This document shows positions 1 through 6,198 of a stretch of DNA of 8,998 bases, piece by piece (positions within the stretch are counted from its first letter, which is position 1; each line of letters opens with the position of its first letter). The notes beneath the pieces were generated by a model. The model was given only the letters and a program-made list of their open reading frames with translations, ran no database searches and was not told where the DNA came from. The translations under genes and the position numbers were made by a program. The stretch is taken from NCBI GenBank assembly GCA_964482535.1, contig CAYZXU010000093.1:1-8998 (forward strand). The letters run 5' to 3'. This DNA is from CAYZXU01 sp964482535. GTDB lineage: Bacteria > Desulfobacterota > Desulfobacteria > Desulfobacterales > BuS5.

Positions 1-8
1 AAAAAGGG

Positions 9-26
9 GTCAAATCTTCATTTGAC
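9..26. repeat. Small perfect inverted repeat near the left edge
   Basis: Arms of 7 bases (gtcaaat at 9-15 and atttgac at 20-26) are perfect reverse complements around a 4-base loop (cttc). It is preceded by a run of G and an A tract. Inference from memory: the wording 'ggggtcaaat' plus its mirror resembles sequence beside IS200/REP-associated tyrosine transposases in Desulfobacterota, so it may be the edge of a mobile element lying further left. No transposase is visible here, so the mobile-element reading is weak. Confidence 0.4.
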
Positions 27-53
27 TCTTGTATGTTTTTTTATTCTCAATAA

Positions 54-170
54 GTTGCTGATGATTCCGATGATGAGATCAATAGATGGCATTATTTTAT
101 TAAAATCATTGAAGCCATTTACAATATGAAAGAAAATAATCAGCTACCTCCATATGAAACAGCTACATGA
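54..170 (+). other. Short unrecognised open reading tail, possible gene remnant
   Basis: On the plus strand this stretch reads 38 codons to a TGA at 168-170. The peptide ends NNQLPPYETAT and has an acidic beginning (VADDSDDEINRW). An in-frame TAA at 51-53 closes it upstream, and the only ATG is at 126, leaving 14 codons. I see no ribosome binding site and do not recognise the sequence. It could be the decayed 3' end of a plus-strand gene that begins left of the window, or chance. It is the only plus-strand stretch here that is not a shadow of a minus-strand gene. Confidence 0.15.
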
Positions 171-220
171 TTTTTTGGAAAAATCTTTTTGGCCGGAAGT
201 TTATGGCGAGCTCAAAAATC

Positions 221-922
221 TCATACTATATCGGTCATAAAGGGGGAAACTCCCAGATATATGCCGAATAGAATCATGAATAATCCGCAGACAGCAAGAA
301 TGCCATAATATGTTTTTTTGTTAATACGGTGCGCTCCCCATGATGAAAGCATGGAGACCAGCAGATACCATACCAGGTCACCTGCTTCATGCCCTAAAAA
401 AAATGCTGCAAGTTTAAGCCACTGCCTAAACGATATTTCAAACTGAACTATAAATGCCAGGCCGATAGTAACCCACCATATCCACCAATAGGGGTTGGAC
501 ATGGAAATCAGAAATCCTCCTATTACGGGATTGCCGGTTTTATTTCCGCCGGATAAATTCCTGTTTTCAACTTCACATGCTTCCGGCGCAGAATTATTTA
601 AAAAATCAGTACTGATATTATTTTTATGAATGTCTCTGAGTATTGAAAGCCCAAAAAATATAAGTATAATCCCCCCAACTGTTCCAATTATACGAATAAT
701 TATGGCATTTTTAAGAATAAATGAAAAACCGAGCAAAAGAAAAATTATTATTCCGGCCTCAAGCAAAGCGTGGCCGGCTATGACCCAGATACCTGTCAGA
801 TAACCACGTTTTTTTGTTTGAACGGACTTGACGATTGTATATGTTAACAGAGGGCCTGGAGATATTGCGCCTGTTAATGCAACCATAAAGGATAGAGAAA
901 ATATCGTCCAGAATGTTGTCAT
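221..922 (-). CDS. LysE/RhtB-family inner-membrane exporter
   Basis: A 233-residue hydrophobic protein of the LysE translocator superfamily, which exports amino acids or related small molecules by proton-driven antiport. The family-defining N-terminal motif is present as GAISPGPLLTYT around residues 18-29. About six membrane segments can be drawn (roughly 7-29, 40-67, 70-97, 132-160, 165-192, 205-228). A polar loop at about 98-130 contains several Asn and Ser. The conserved second-half motif appears as SNPYWWIWW. Length fits the family (about 200-230). The ATG at 922 puts PGP about 22 residues in, as is usual, but no good Shine-Dalgarno sequence precedes it. The gene starts 38 bp after the nitroreductase stop, so the two are probably cotranscribed and this one may depend on translation of its neighbour. 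The substrate cannot be read from sequence. No clear terminator hairpin is seen below position 221. Confidence 0.88.
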   Translation of the reverse strand: MTTFWTIFSLSFMVALTGAISPGPLLTYTIVKSVQTKKRGYLTGIWVIAGHALLEAGIIIFLLLGFSFILKNAIIIRIIGTVGGIILIFFGLSILRDIHKNNISTDFLNNSAPEACEVENRNLSGGNKTGNPVIGGFLISMSNPYWWIWWVTIGLAFIVQFEISFRQWLKLAAFFLGHEAGDLVWYLLVSMLSSWGAHRINKKTYYGILAVCGLFMILFGIYLGVSPFMTDIV

Positions 923-960
923 AAAATTTAAGTGTTCAGTAATTGCCGCATACTTTCCTG

Positions 961-1503
961 TTAAAAGGTGTCGGAATGGGTAAAATCATTTATCTCCCTG
1001 CGCGGTGGAGCTGAAGGCGTTTTAGCAGGATGCCCTGTTGGAATTAAAACAACCAGCTCATACCCTTCAGGAAGATTCAAGCATTCTTTTGCGCTGTTAT
1101 GATCGAAGAGGCCGGCAACCACAGTGCCAAGGCCAAGTTTATGCGCAGCAAGGCATATGTTTTGGGAGGCCATCCCGATATCAAACATGAACCAGTCCCC
1201 GAATTTGGTTGAAGCTTCTTTTTTATAATAGCCTGAAACTCCAAGTTTTGCACATATGGCCAGCACTACAGGAGCTTCAACAATTGCCTTTGTTGCCGGG
1301 TTTCCCTTAGCCATAGCCTTTTGAAGTTTTTCTTTTACTTCTTTGTCTTTTACCACGACAACTTCCCAGCACTGGCAGTTTGTCCAGGAAGGCGTCCATT
1401 GAACGGCCTCAAGGATTAAGTCCAAACTCTCCTGTGAAACTTCATCTTTAGTAAAATTACGGATGCTTCTTCTTTCTTTTATTATCTTCATTAATCTATC
1501 CAT
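961..1503 (-). CDS. Nitroreductase-family FMN oxidoreductase
   Basis: A 180-residue protein of the nitroreductase superfamily, flavin enzymes that reduce nitro compounds, quinones or other acceptors using NAD(P)H, usually as homodimers in the cytoplasm. Visible signatures are the N-terminal FMN-phosphate motif RRSIRNF (residues 11-17), the central PSWTNCQCWEVVVV segment (38-51, equivalent to the usual PSxxNxQPW) and the helix IGMASQNICLAAHKLGLGT followed by the C-terminal IPTGHP motif. The Cys-for-Pro in NCQCW departs from the usual NxQPW. I chose the ATG at 1503 because it gives the normal family N-terminus and has AAGGTG 6 bases upstream. A TTG at 1539 would add 12 residues, but its ribosome-site-like sequence lies in what looks like repeat DNA. 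The true electron acceptor is unknown. The exporter gene follows 38 bp downstream. Confidence 0.9.
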   Translation of the reverse strand: MDRLMKIIKERRSIRNFTKDEVSQESLDLILEAVQWTPSWTNCQCWEVVVVKDKEVKEKLQKAMAKGNPATKAIVEAPVVLAICAKLGVSGYYKKEASTKFGDWFMFDIGMASQNICLAAHKLGLGTVVAGLFDHNSAKECLNLPEGYELVVLIPTGHPAKTPSAPPRREINDFTHSDTF

Positions 1504-1509
1504 ATGTAT

Positions 1510-1515
1510 CACCTT
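1510..1515 (-). promoter_or_regulatory. Ribosome binding site deciding the nitroreductase start
   Basis: On the minus strand AAGGTG lies 6 bases before the ATG at 1503-1501. It supports the internal ATG over the upstream TTG at 1539. The TTG does have AAAGGGGA nearby, but those bases sit at the border of the hairpin repeat and probably belong to it. Confidence 0.65.
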
Positions 1516-1568
1516 TTTTAAAAAATGAGCCAATTCCAAAACGTCCCCTTTCGCCCGATCTCTGCGTC

Positions 1569-1628
1569 AGGCAAAAATTTTAATCCTCAAAATACAGGAG
1601 TGTATTCCTGCGGTTAAAATTTTTGCCT
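1569..1628. repeat. Long intergenic hairpin, probable dispersed palindromic element
   Basis: Perfect 15-base arms (1569-1583 and 1614-1628) are reverse complements, reading aggcaaaaattttaa and its mirror. The 30-base centre holds a second hairpin: aataca at 1591-1596 pairs with tgtatt at 1601-1606 around ggag. The nested cruciform-like layout, lying between two genes, is typical of REP-type or small non-autonomous elements. Flanking sequence (about 1540-1568 and 1629-1660) also looks non-coding and may belong to the element. It separates the cysteine-rich gene from the nitroreductase and could act as a two-way barrier or RNA-processing site. It lacks the compact GC-rich stem of a standard terminator. 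Confidence 0.7.
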
Positions 1629-1696
1629 TTCTTGACCTCGAACGAAATTGAACATTTTGAAATCGACTCAAATGTAATAAAATTGACCTGTATTAA

Positions 1697-2005
1697 TTAC
1701 CTGCCTTTAAATTGTATTATTTTTGCGCTGTACGGTTTTTTGATATTTTTTGTTTTAATGCCCTGGCACCTGCATGAAACCCATCTTCCTCCGCACCCTG
1801 GACATATTTCAATGCCGCATCCCACATGATGTAAGCCTCCAGGTAAAACTCCGCAATCAGGGCATCTTTCACAACCTTTTGGCACGTCCTGTTTTTTGAT
1901 AAAAAAAGGCACCGGTTTATACTTTTTTCCGTCAATTATCAGATCATGCTCTATGCAGGATTCAGCTCGAAACTTTATTTTTCCACAGAGTTTGCATATA
2001 GTCAA
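1697..2005 (-). CDS. Small cysteine-rich, probably zinc-binding protein
   Basis: A 102-residue protein with 11 cysteines: C4-x2-C7, C17, a cluster C45-x2-C48-x2-C51, then C63, C68-x2-C71 and C78-x-C80, with adjacent His59-His60. The core reads CPDCGVLPGGLHHVGCGIE and then CPGCGGRWVSCRC, a pattern I recall from widespread uncharacterised bacterial proteins. Paired CxxC knuckles suggest one or two structural zinc sites; the last ~20 residues are basic. No function can be assigned, though nucleic-acid or protein binding is plausible for such ribbons. The start is TTG at 2005: an in-frame stop at 2032-2030 excludes a longer form, and AAGGAT sits upstream. It begins 32 bp after the YihY-family gene and may share its transcript. 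The Cys pattern shows this is the coding frame over the overlapping 72-codon frame at 1717-1935. Confidence 0.72.
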   Translation of the reverse strand: MTICKLCGKIKFRAESCIEHDLIIDGKKYKPVPFFIKKQDVPKGCERCPDCGVLPGGLHHVGCGIEICPGCGGRWVSCRCQGIKTKNIKKPYSAKIIQFKGR

Positions 2006-2011
2006 AAAAAG

Positions 2012-2017
2012 ATCCTT
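2012..2017 (-). promoter_or_regulatory. Ribosome binding site supporting a TTG start
   Basis: AAGGAT on the minus strand, with its AGGA core 7 bases from the TTG at 2005-2003. No ATG or GTG is available in frame between the upstream stop and the first conserved cysteine pair, so this site is the main support for the TTG start of the cysteine-rich protein. Confidence 0.6.
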
Positions 2018-2037
2018 TATACAAAAAAATTATAAAA

Positions 2038-3375
2038 TTAAAGATCCATAAGTCTGATGTTTGCCGGTGATTGTGATAATGTTTTTTTCAAATCCCCCAT
2101 GGATTTTGATAATGCCTTAAATTTTTGGGTAGTTGTGGCGGCTGATATTTTTGTTCCCTTTTGATCCAGAGCATCTAAAATATAATATATGGTAAGTCTG
2201 TTAATATCAACAGCGGGCTGATATAATATCTGCTCATCATCTTCAGTGGCTGTGCCTGATATCACCCCGCACCCCACAAGGTCATTAATCAGTTCATCAA
2301 CGAGGCAGATGGGCATTTCAAGGGATTCGGATATTTTATCCATTGATAATGGCCTGGCCCCCATGGAAAAATTTTTTATTAAAACATATGCGATTTGAAG
2401 GGTGAATAACCTTTTTAATTCCATACTTATATTATCAGAATCAGGTTTTAATTCATATTTGTTAATATTTTGATGTGCATATGAGATTTCCGTTCCAAAA
2501 AGAACAATAAGCCAGCTTATTTGCAGCCACATTAAAAACATAGGAAGGGCAGCAAAACTTCCATAAATTGCATTATAGCTCGATACACCTACCTGAAATT
2601 TTATATATCCCCATTGCACCAGCTGATAAATTGTTCCGCTGATTATTCCGCCGATGGCTCCTGAAGCAAAGCGCACGCGGGTATTTGGCATAATTATGTA
2701 GATAAATGTAAAAAGCGTCCATATTAAAAGAAAGGGGATTAGTTTAAAACTGAAAAAAATAATCGGGCTGATTATTTCAAATATAGACAGCTTTTCGGTA
2801 AGGTAGGTTATCTTTGTGGTGATAAAGACAGTAACGGAGCTGGAAAGGACAAAAAACAGTGGACAAACAACCATCAAAGAAAGATAATCTCCTGTTTTTC
2901 GTACAGCAGTTCTCGGCTTGCTTATCTTCCATATATCGTTAAGGGATTGTTCAATGTTGCCAAGTACTTTTATAACCGTCCATAAAAGTATAACAATACC
3001 GATACCCGCAATCAGCCCTCCTTTTGTGTTTTCCAGAAGTGAATGTGAAAAATTGATGATTTGTTCCAGTACCTGTTCCTGACCTGGAAGCTTTTCCATC
3101 AACTGTTTTTCTAATATTTTTTTCAGCCCGAATCCGCTCGCTATTCCGAAAACAAGGGCTGCCACCGGTACTATAGAGAGAGCTGACCAGAATGTCAGAG
3201 CCGAAGCCCTGAGATAGCATTTATCTTTTCCAAAGCTCTGGGCAGACAAAAGGATAATTCTCAGATACTTTATCAAAAATGAAATACCTGGTGGCTTTTG
3301 GGCAAGACGAGTCCTCCAGATATCCTTTTGAAGAAAAGTAAAAAATTTTAATATATAACCCCTGAAGTTTGTCAT
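2038..3375 (-). CDS. YihY/BrkB (UPF0761) family membrane protein with C-terminal cytoplasmic domain
   Basis: A 445-residue inner-membrane protein of the YihY/virulence factor BrkB family (once mislabelled ribonuclease BN). About six membrane segments are visible at roughly 59-80, 120-138, 164-186, 205-229, 237-258 and 274-296. Family motifs include YLRASALTFWSALSIVP (54-70), the DIWKISKPRT segment (147-156) and IYGSFAALPMFLMWLQISW (270-288). The core ends near residue 303. A further ~140 residues follow, and 320-400 read like a winged-helix fold (SMDKISESLEMPICLVDELI, then LVGCGVISG). Escherichia coli YihY is about 290 residues and lacks this part. Function is not established; roles in transport or envelope integrity have been suggested for the family. 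The ATG at 3375 follows the paaK stop by 14 bp with only a weak ribosome site, so it is probably translated from the liv-paaK transcript. Confidence 0.88.
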   Translation of the reverse strand: MTNFRGYILKFFTFLQKDIWRTRLAQKPPGISFLIKYLRIILLSAQSFGKDKCYLRASALTFWSALSIVPVAALVFGIASGFGLKKILEKQLMEKLPGQEQVLEQIINFSHSLLENTKGGLIAGIGIVILLWTVIKVLGNIEQSLNDIWKISKPRTAVRKTGDYLSLMVVCPLFFVLSSSVTVFITTKITYLTEKLSIFEIISPIIFFSFKLIPFLLIWTLFTFIYIIMPNTRVRFASGAIGGIISGTIYQLVQWGYIKFQVGVSSYNAIYGSFAALPMFLMWLQISWLIVLFGTEISYAHQNINKYELKPDSDNISMELKRLFTLQIAYVLIKNFSMGARPLSMDKISESLEMPICLVDELINDLVGCGVISGTATEDDEQILYQPAVDINRLTIYYILDALDQKGTKISAATTTQKFKALSKSMGDLKKTLSQSPANIRLMDL

Positions 3376-3389
3376 TTATTTGCCATCAA

Positions 3390-4700
3390 CTATAGTTTTC
3401 GTTTATCTATAACACGTTTTGCTTTTCCTTCAAATCTTTCCAGAGATTTTTCTTCAACAAGTTTAACATCAACTGAAATGCCAAGTTCTGTGCTGAGTCT
3501 CTTTTTTATCCGGTCTACCAGCTTGCGCTGTTTTTTCATCTCGTCAAAGAATATCGATTCAGTAACCTCTACCATAACAAAAATTTTGTCAAGGCGGCCT
3601 TCTCTTTCCACAATAATCTGATAATGCGGCTCAGTTCCCTCAATATCAAAGAGCACTGCTTCAATCTGGGATGGGAATATATTGACACCTTTTATTATCA
3701 GCATGTCATCGGTTCGTCCGATTATGCGGCTTATTTTTTTAAACGTCCTGCCGCAGGGACACGGCTCGGATATGATGCTGGTGATGTCTCTCGTGCGGTA
3801 TCTGATAACCGGAAAAGCCTCCTTGGTTAAGGTGGTAATTACCAGCTCTCCTGTTTCGCCGTCAGGCAGGGGTTTTAGTGTATCAGGGTTGATTATTTCA
3901 ATAAGAAAATGATCCTCATTAACATGAAGGCCGTTACGCTCCAGGCACTCTCCGGCTATCCCGGGTCCCATGACTTCGCTCAGACCGTAGTTGTCTGTTG
4001 CAATAATGCCTAACTTGTTCTGCAGCTCCATGCGCATTTCATCAGACCATGGTTCTCCTCCGAACAGACCGTATTTAAGCGTGAAATCATTCATGCTCAG
4101 GTTGCGGCTCTGTATGGCATCTGCCAGTAAAAGCGCATAACTCGGAGTGCATACCAGGGCAGTTGTTCTGAAATCCTCCATGATCTGAAGCTGTCTTTTT
4201 GTGTTTCCGCTTGATATGGGAATAACAGAGGCTCCAAGCTTTTCAGCCCCGTAGTGCAGACCGAAACCTCCTGTAAAAAGACCATATCCAAAGGCAATCT
4301 GAACAACGTCATCCCTTGTTACGCCTGCCTCGACAAGTATTCTGGCCACAAGAGACGACCAGCGTTTTATATCATTTCTGGTATAGCCCACCACAGTAGC
4401 CAGACCTGTGGTTCCTGAAGAGCCATGCAGACGGACAACTTCACGCAAAGGAACTGCAAAAAGTCCGTAAGGGTAGTTGTTTCGCAAATCTTCTTTTGTT
4501 GTAAATGGAAGGGCGCTGAGTTCATCAAGAGACCGGAAACCATCAGGGTCGATATTATGTTCTCTGAATTTTTGTCTGTAATGGGGAACATTTCTGGATA
4601 CTCTGTACAGTGTGGACTGGAGTCGTTCGAGCTGAAGCTGCTCAAGATCCTCTCTTGCCATACATTCTTTTTCAGGCTCAAAAAACATTTTTTTTTCCAT
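3390..4700 (-). CDS. paaK: Phenylacetate-CoA ligase family (aryl-acetate CoA ligase)
   Basis: A 436-residue adenylate-forming enzyme that activates a carboxylate (phenylacetate in characterised members) with ATP, then transfers it to CoA, giving the CoA thioester, AMP and PPi; cytoplasmic. Length matches the PaaK family (about 430-440). Signatures: P-loop SSGTTG at 94-99, NYGLSEVMGPG at 237-247, RYRTRDIT at 300-307, the CPCGRT turn at 314-319, hinge GRTDDMLIIKGVNIFPSQIE at 328-347, and a C-terminal GKAKRVIDKRK with the likely catalytic lysine. The ATG at 4700 lies 2 bp after the livF stop and has GGAAGGGA upstream, so translation is probably coupled. Nine consecutive A follow the start and lead into a second in-frame ATG (codon 5). 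None of the oxygen-dependent paa ring-cleavage genes is nearby; in anaerobes, relatives often serve aromatic amino-acid breakdown with 2-oxoacid:ferredoxin oxidoreductases. Substrates such as indoleacetate or hydroxyphenylacetate are equally possible. Confidence 0.92.
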   Translation of the reverse strand: MEKKMFFEPEKECMAREDLEQLQLERLQSTLYRVSRNVPHYRQKFREHNIDPDGFRSLDELSALPFTTKEDLRNNYPYGLFAVPLREVVRLHGSSGTTGLATVVGYTRNDIKRWSSLVARILVEAGVTRDDVVQIAFGYGLFTGGFGLHYGAEKLGASVIPISSGNTKRQLQIMEDFRTTALVCTPSYALLLADAIQSRNLSMNDFTLKYGLFGGEPWSDEMRMELQNKLGIIATDNYGLSEVMGPGIAGECLERNGLHVNEDHFLIEIINPDTLKPLPDGETGELVITTLTKEAFPVIRYRTRDITSIISEPCPCGRTFKKISRIIGRTDDMLIIKGVNIFPSQIEAVLFDIEGTEPHYQIIVEREGRLDKIFVMVEVTESIFFDEMKKQRKLVDRIKKRLSTELGISVDVKLVEEKSLERFEGKAKRVIDKRKL

Positions 4701-4702
4701 GT

Positions 4703-5419
4703 TTATACATCCCTTCCAAGATATGCTCTCTGTATATCCTTGTTCATTAATAATTCTTCTGAAGAACCCTGCAAAATTATCTTTCCTGTTTCCATAACAT
4801 AACCCCTGTCTGCTATGCCAAGAGCAGCCACAGCATTCTGTTCAACAAGGAGCACGGTATTTCCTGCTTCCCTGAGTTTTGTAATTATCTGAAAGATATC
4901 TTTTACGATTAAAGGCGCAAGACCTGTTGAAGGTTCGTCCATCATTATAAGGGCAGGTTTTGCCATCAGCGCCCTGCCCATGGCAAGCATCTGCTGCTCG
5001 CCCCCTGAAAGGGTGCCTGCAAGCTGATTTTCCCGTTCCTTTAATATGGGGAAGATATCTATAATTTTTTTTATTTCTGCTGCAGGGGCTTTTTTATCCT
5101 TTTTATAAAGGACATAACCTCCCAGGATCAAATTTTCCTTTACTGTCATGGTGGAAAAAATCTGGCGCCCCTCAGGAACCAGGGAGCAACCCATCTCCAC
5201 GATGCGTGCAGGGGGTGTTTGCCCTAATTTTTTTTTATTAAGGAGTATCTCTCCTGCATTTGCCTTTATGAGGCCTGCAATTGTATTAAGCAGAGTTGTC
5301 TTGCCAGCGCCGTTTGCGCCTATTATGGTTACTATTTCACCGGAAGCAACATGCATGGAAATCCGTTTCAAGACCCGGAGCTTGCCATATCCTGATTCCA
5401 GGTTTTTGATTTTAAGCAT
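4703..5419 (-). CDS. livF: Branched-chain amino acid-type ABC transporter ATPase LivF
   Basis: A 238-residue nucleotide-binding subunit of a HAAT-family importer, cytoplasmic, pairing with LivG to drive uptake through LivH-LivM. Walker A is GANGAGKT at 34-41, the Q-loop region is PEGRQIFSTMTVKENL at 82-97, the ABC signature is LSGGEQQ at 137-143 and Walker B is LIMMDEP at 157-163 with catalytic Glu162. At the H-loop position it reads VEQN (Gln194), where LivG has His; this is normal for LivF. The ATG at 5419 overlaps the livG stop by 8 bases, with GGGGAAG just upstream, giving translational coupling. A run of nine A lies within the LNKKKLG codons (5228-5236). paaK begins 2 bp after the stop. 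I am confident of the subunit; substrate specificity is set by the binding protein and is not shown. Confidence 0.95.
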   Translation of the reverse strand: MLKIKNLESGYGKLRVLKRISMHVASGEIVTIIGANGAGKTTLLNTIAGLIKANAGEILLNKKKLGQTPPARIVEMGCSLVPEGRQIFSTMTVKENLILGGYVLYKKDKKAPAAEIKKIIDIFPILKERENQLAGTLSGGEQQMLAMGRALMAKPALIMMDEPSTGLAPLIVKDIFQIITKLREAGNTVLLVEQNAVAALGIADRGYVMETGKIILQGSSEELLMNKDIQRAYLGRDV

Positions 5420-6176
5420 CTTCTTCCCCGAGATATATTTTTATCACTTCTTTATTCTTCTGAATATCGGAAGGTATGTCTTCAGCTATAACCTGACCGT
5501 AACTGAGCACGACTATTTCATCGGAAATATCCATTACAAGAGACATGTCGTGCTCTACAAGGAGAACAGTAACCCCTTTATCCCTGATTCTGCCTATTAA
5601 GGCTGCCAGTTCTCCTGTTTCATAGATATTCAAACCTGCTGCGGGTTCATCAAGAAGAAGAATGTCCGGCTCAACAGCAAGCGCTCGGGCTAATTCAACC
5701 GATCTCTGCCTGCCGAATGAGAGGCTGCTTACATCAGTATTGGCTGAATCTGCTATATCGAGAAGCTCCAGGATTTCCATGGCCTTTGCCCTTGTTTCTT
5801 TTTCTTCGCGCCATGTCCATGGCAGATTTAACATTCCGGATATAAAACCGGCTTTGGTTCGTGTATGTCGGCCTATAAGAACGTTGTCTAAAGTTGTCAT
5901 GCCTGGAAAAAGCCTGATGTTTTGAAAAGTACGGGAGAGACCGCAGGCTGCAACCTGAAATGGTTGTAAACCAAAAATAGATTTTTGTTTAAAAATAATG
6001 GAGCCTGAGTGGGGGGAAATATTTCCGCATATAAGATTAAAAAGCGTTGTTTTTCCTGCGCCATTGGGGCCTATTACAGCTTTGATCATACCTTTTTTTA
6101 CAGAAAACCCAACATCGCATACAGCGTGCAGACCACCGAAATAATGATTTAAATTGTTTATTTCAAGTAATGCCAC
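5412..6176 (-). CDS. livG: Branched-chain amino acid-type ABC transporter ATPase LivG
   Basis: A 254-residue ATPase subunit, the partner of LivF. Walker A is GPNGAGKT at 36-43, the Q-loop is GLSRTFQNIRLFPGMT at 79-94, the signature is LSFGRQR at 152-158, Walker B is LLLDEP at 173-178 with Glu177, and the H-loop is VEHD with His209. The insert at about 105-123 and the C-terminal tail are typical of LivG rather than LivF. The start is GTG at 6176 with GGAG 7 bases upstream. No other upstream start fits, since the first residues MALLEINNLNHYFGGL match the usual N-terminus. It follows livM by 22 bp and overlaps livF by 8 bases. All catalytic motifs are intact. Confidence 0.95.
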   Translation of the reverse strand: MALLEINNLNHYFGGLHAVCDVGFSVKKGMIKAVIGPNGAGKTTLFNLICGNISPHSGSIIFKQKSIFGLQPFQVAACGLSRTFQNIRLFPGMTTLDNVLIGRHTRTKAGFISGMLNLPWTWREEKETRAKAMEILELLDIADSANTDVSSLSFGRQRSVELARALAVEPDILLLDEPAAGLNIYETGELAALIGRIRDKGVTVLLVEHDMSLVMDISDEIVVLSYGQVIAEDIPSDIQKNKEVIKIYLGEEDA

Positions 6177-6198
6177 AAAAATGCTCCGGAAATAGTAA

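Noticed and set aside
171..220. Terminator after the exporter gene
   Set aside because: The repeated aaaaatc motifs are direct, not inverted, and no stable stem followed by a T-run can be drawn.
1632..1660. TTGACC resembling a -35 promoter box on the plus strand
   Set aside because: No acceptable -10 box lies at the right distance and there is no plus-strand gene downstream.
1623..1829. 68-codon plus-strand frame after the hairpin repeat
   Set aside because: It begins inside the repeat arm and runs antisense to the cysteine-rich gene; its His/Pro-rich end is the mirror of the zinc-ribbon codons.
1717..1935. 72-codon minus-strand frame overlapping the cysteine-rich gene
   Set aside because: The other frame has ordered CxxC pairs and a ribosome site; this one has neither.
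2038..3375. Ribonuclease BN label for the YihY-family protein
   Set aside because: That old name came from a misassignment; the protein is a multi-pass membrane protein with no nuclease motif.
4425..4802. 125-codon open frame on the plus strand across the paaK-livF junction
   Set aside because: It is a mirror of two well-supported genes with no recognisable protein features.
5148..5600. 150-codon open frame on the plus strand
   Set aside because: It lies antisense to livG-livF, whose motifs are intact, and its translation shows no domain or good ribosome site.
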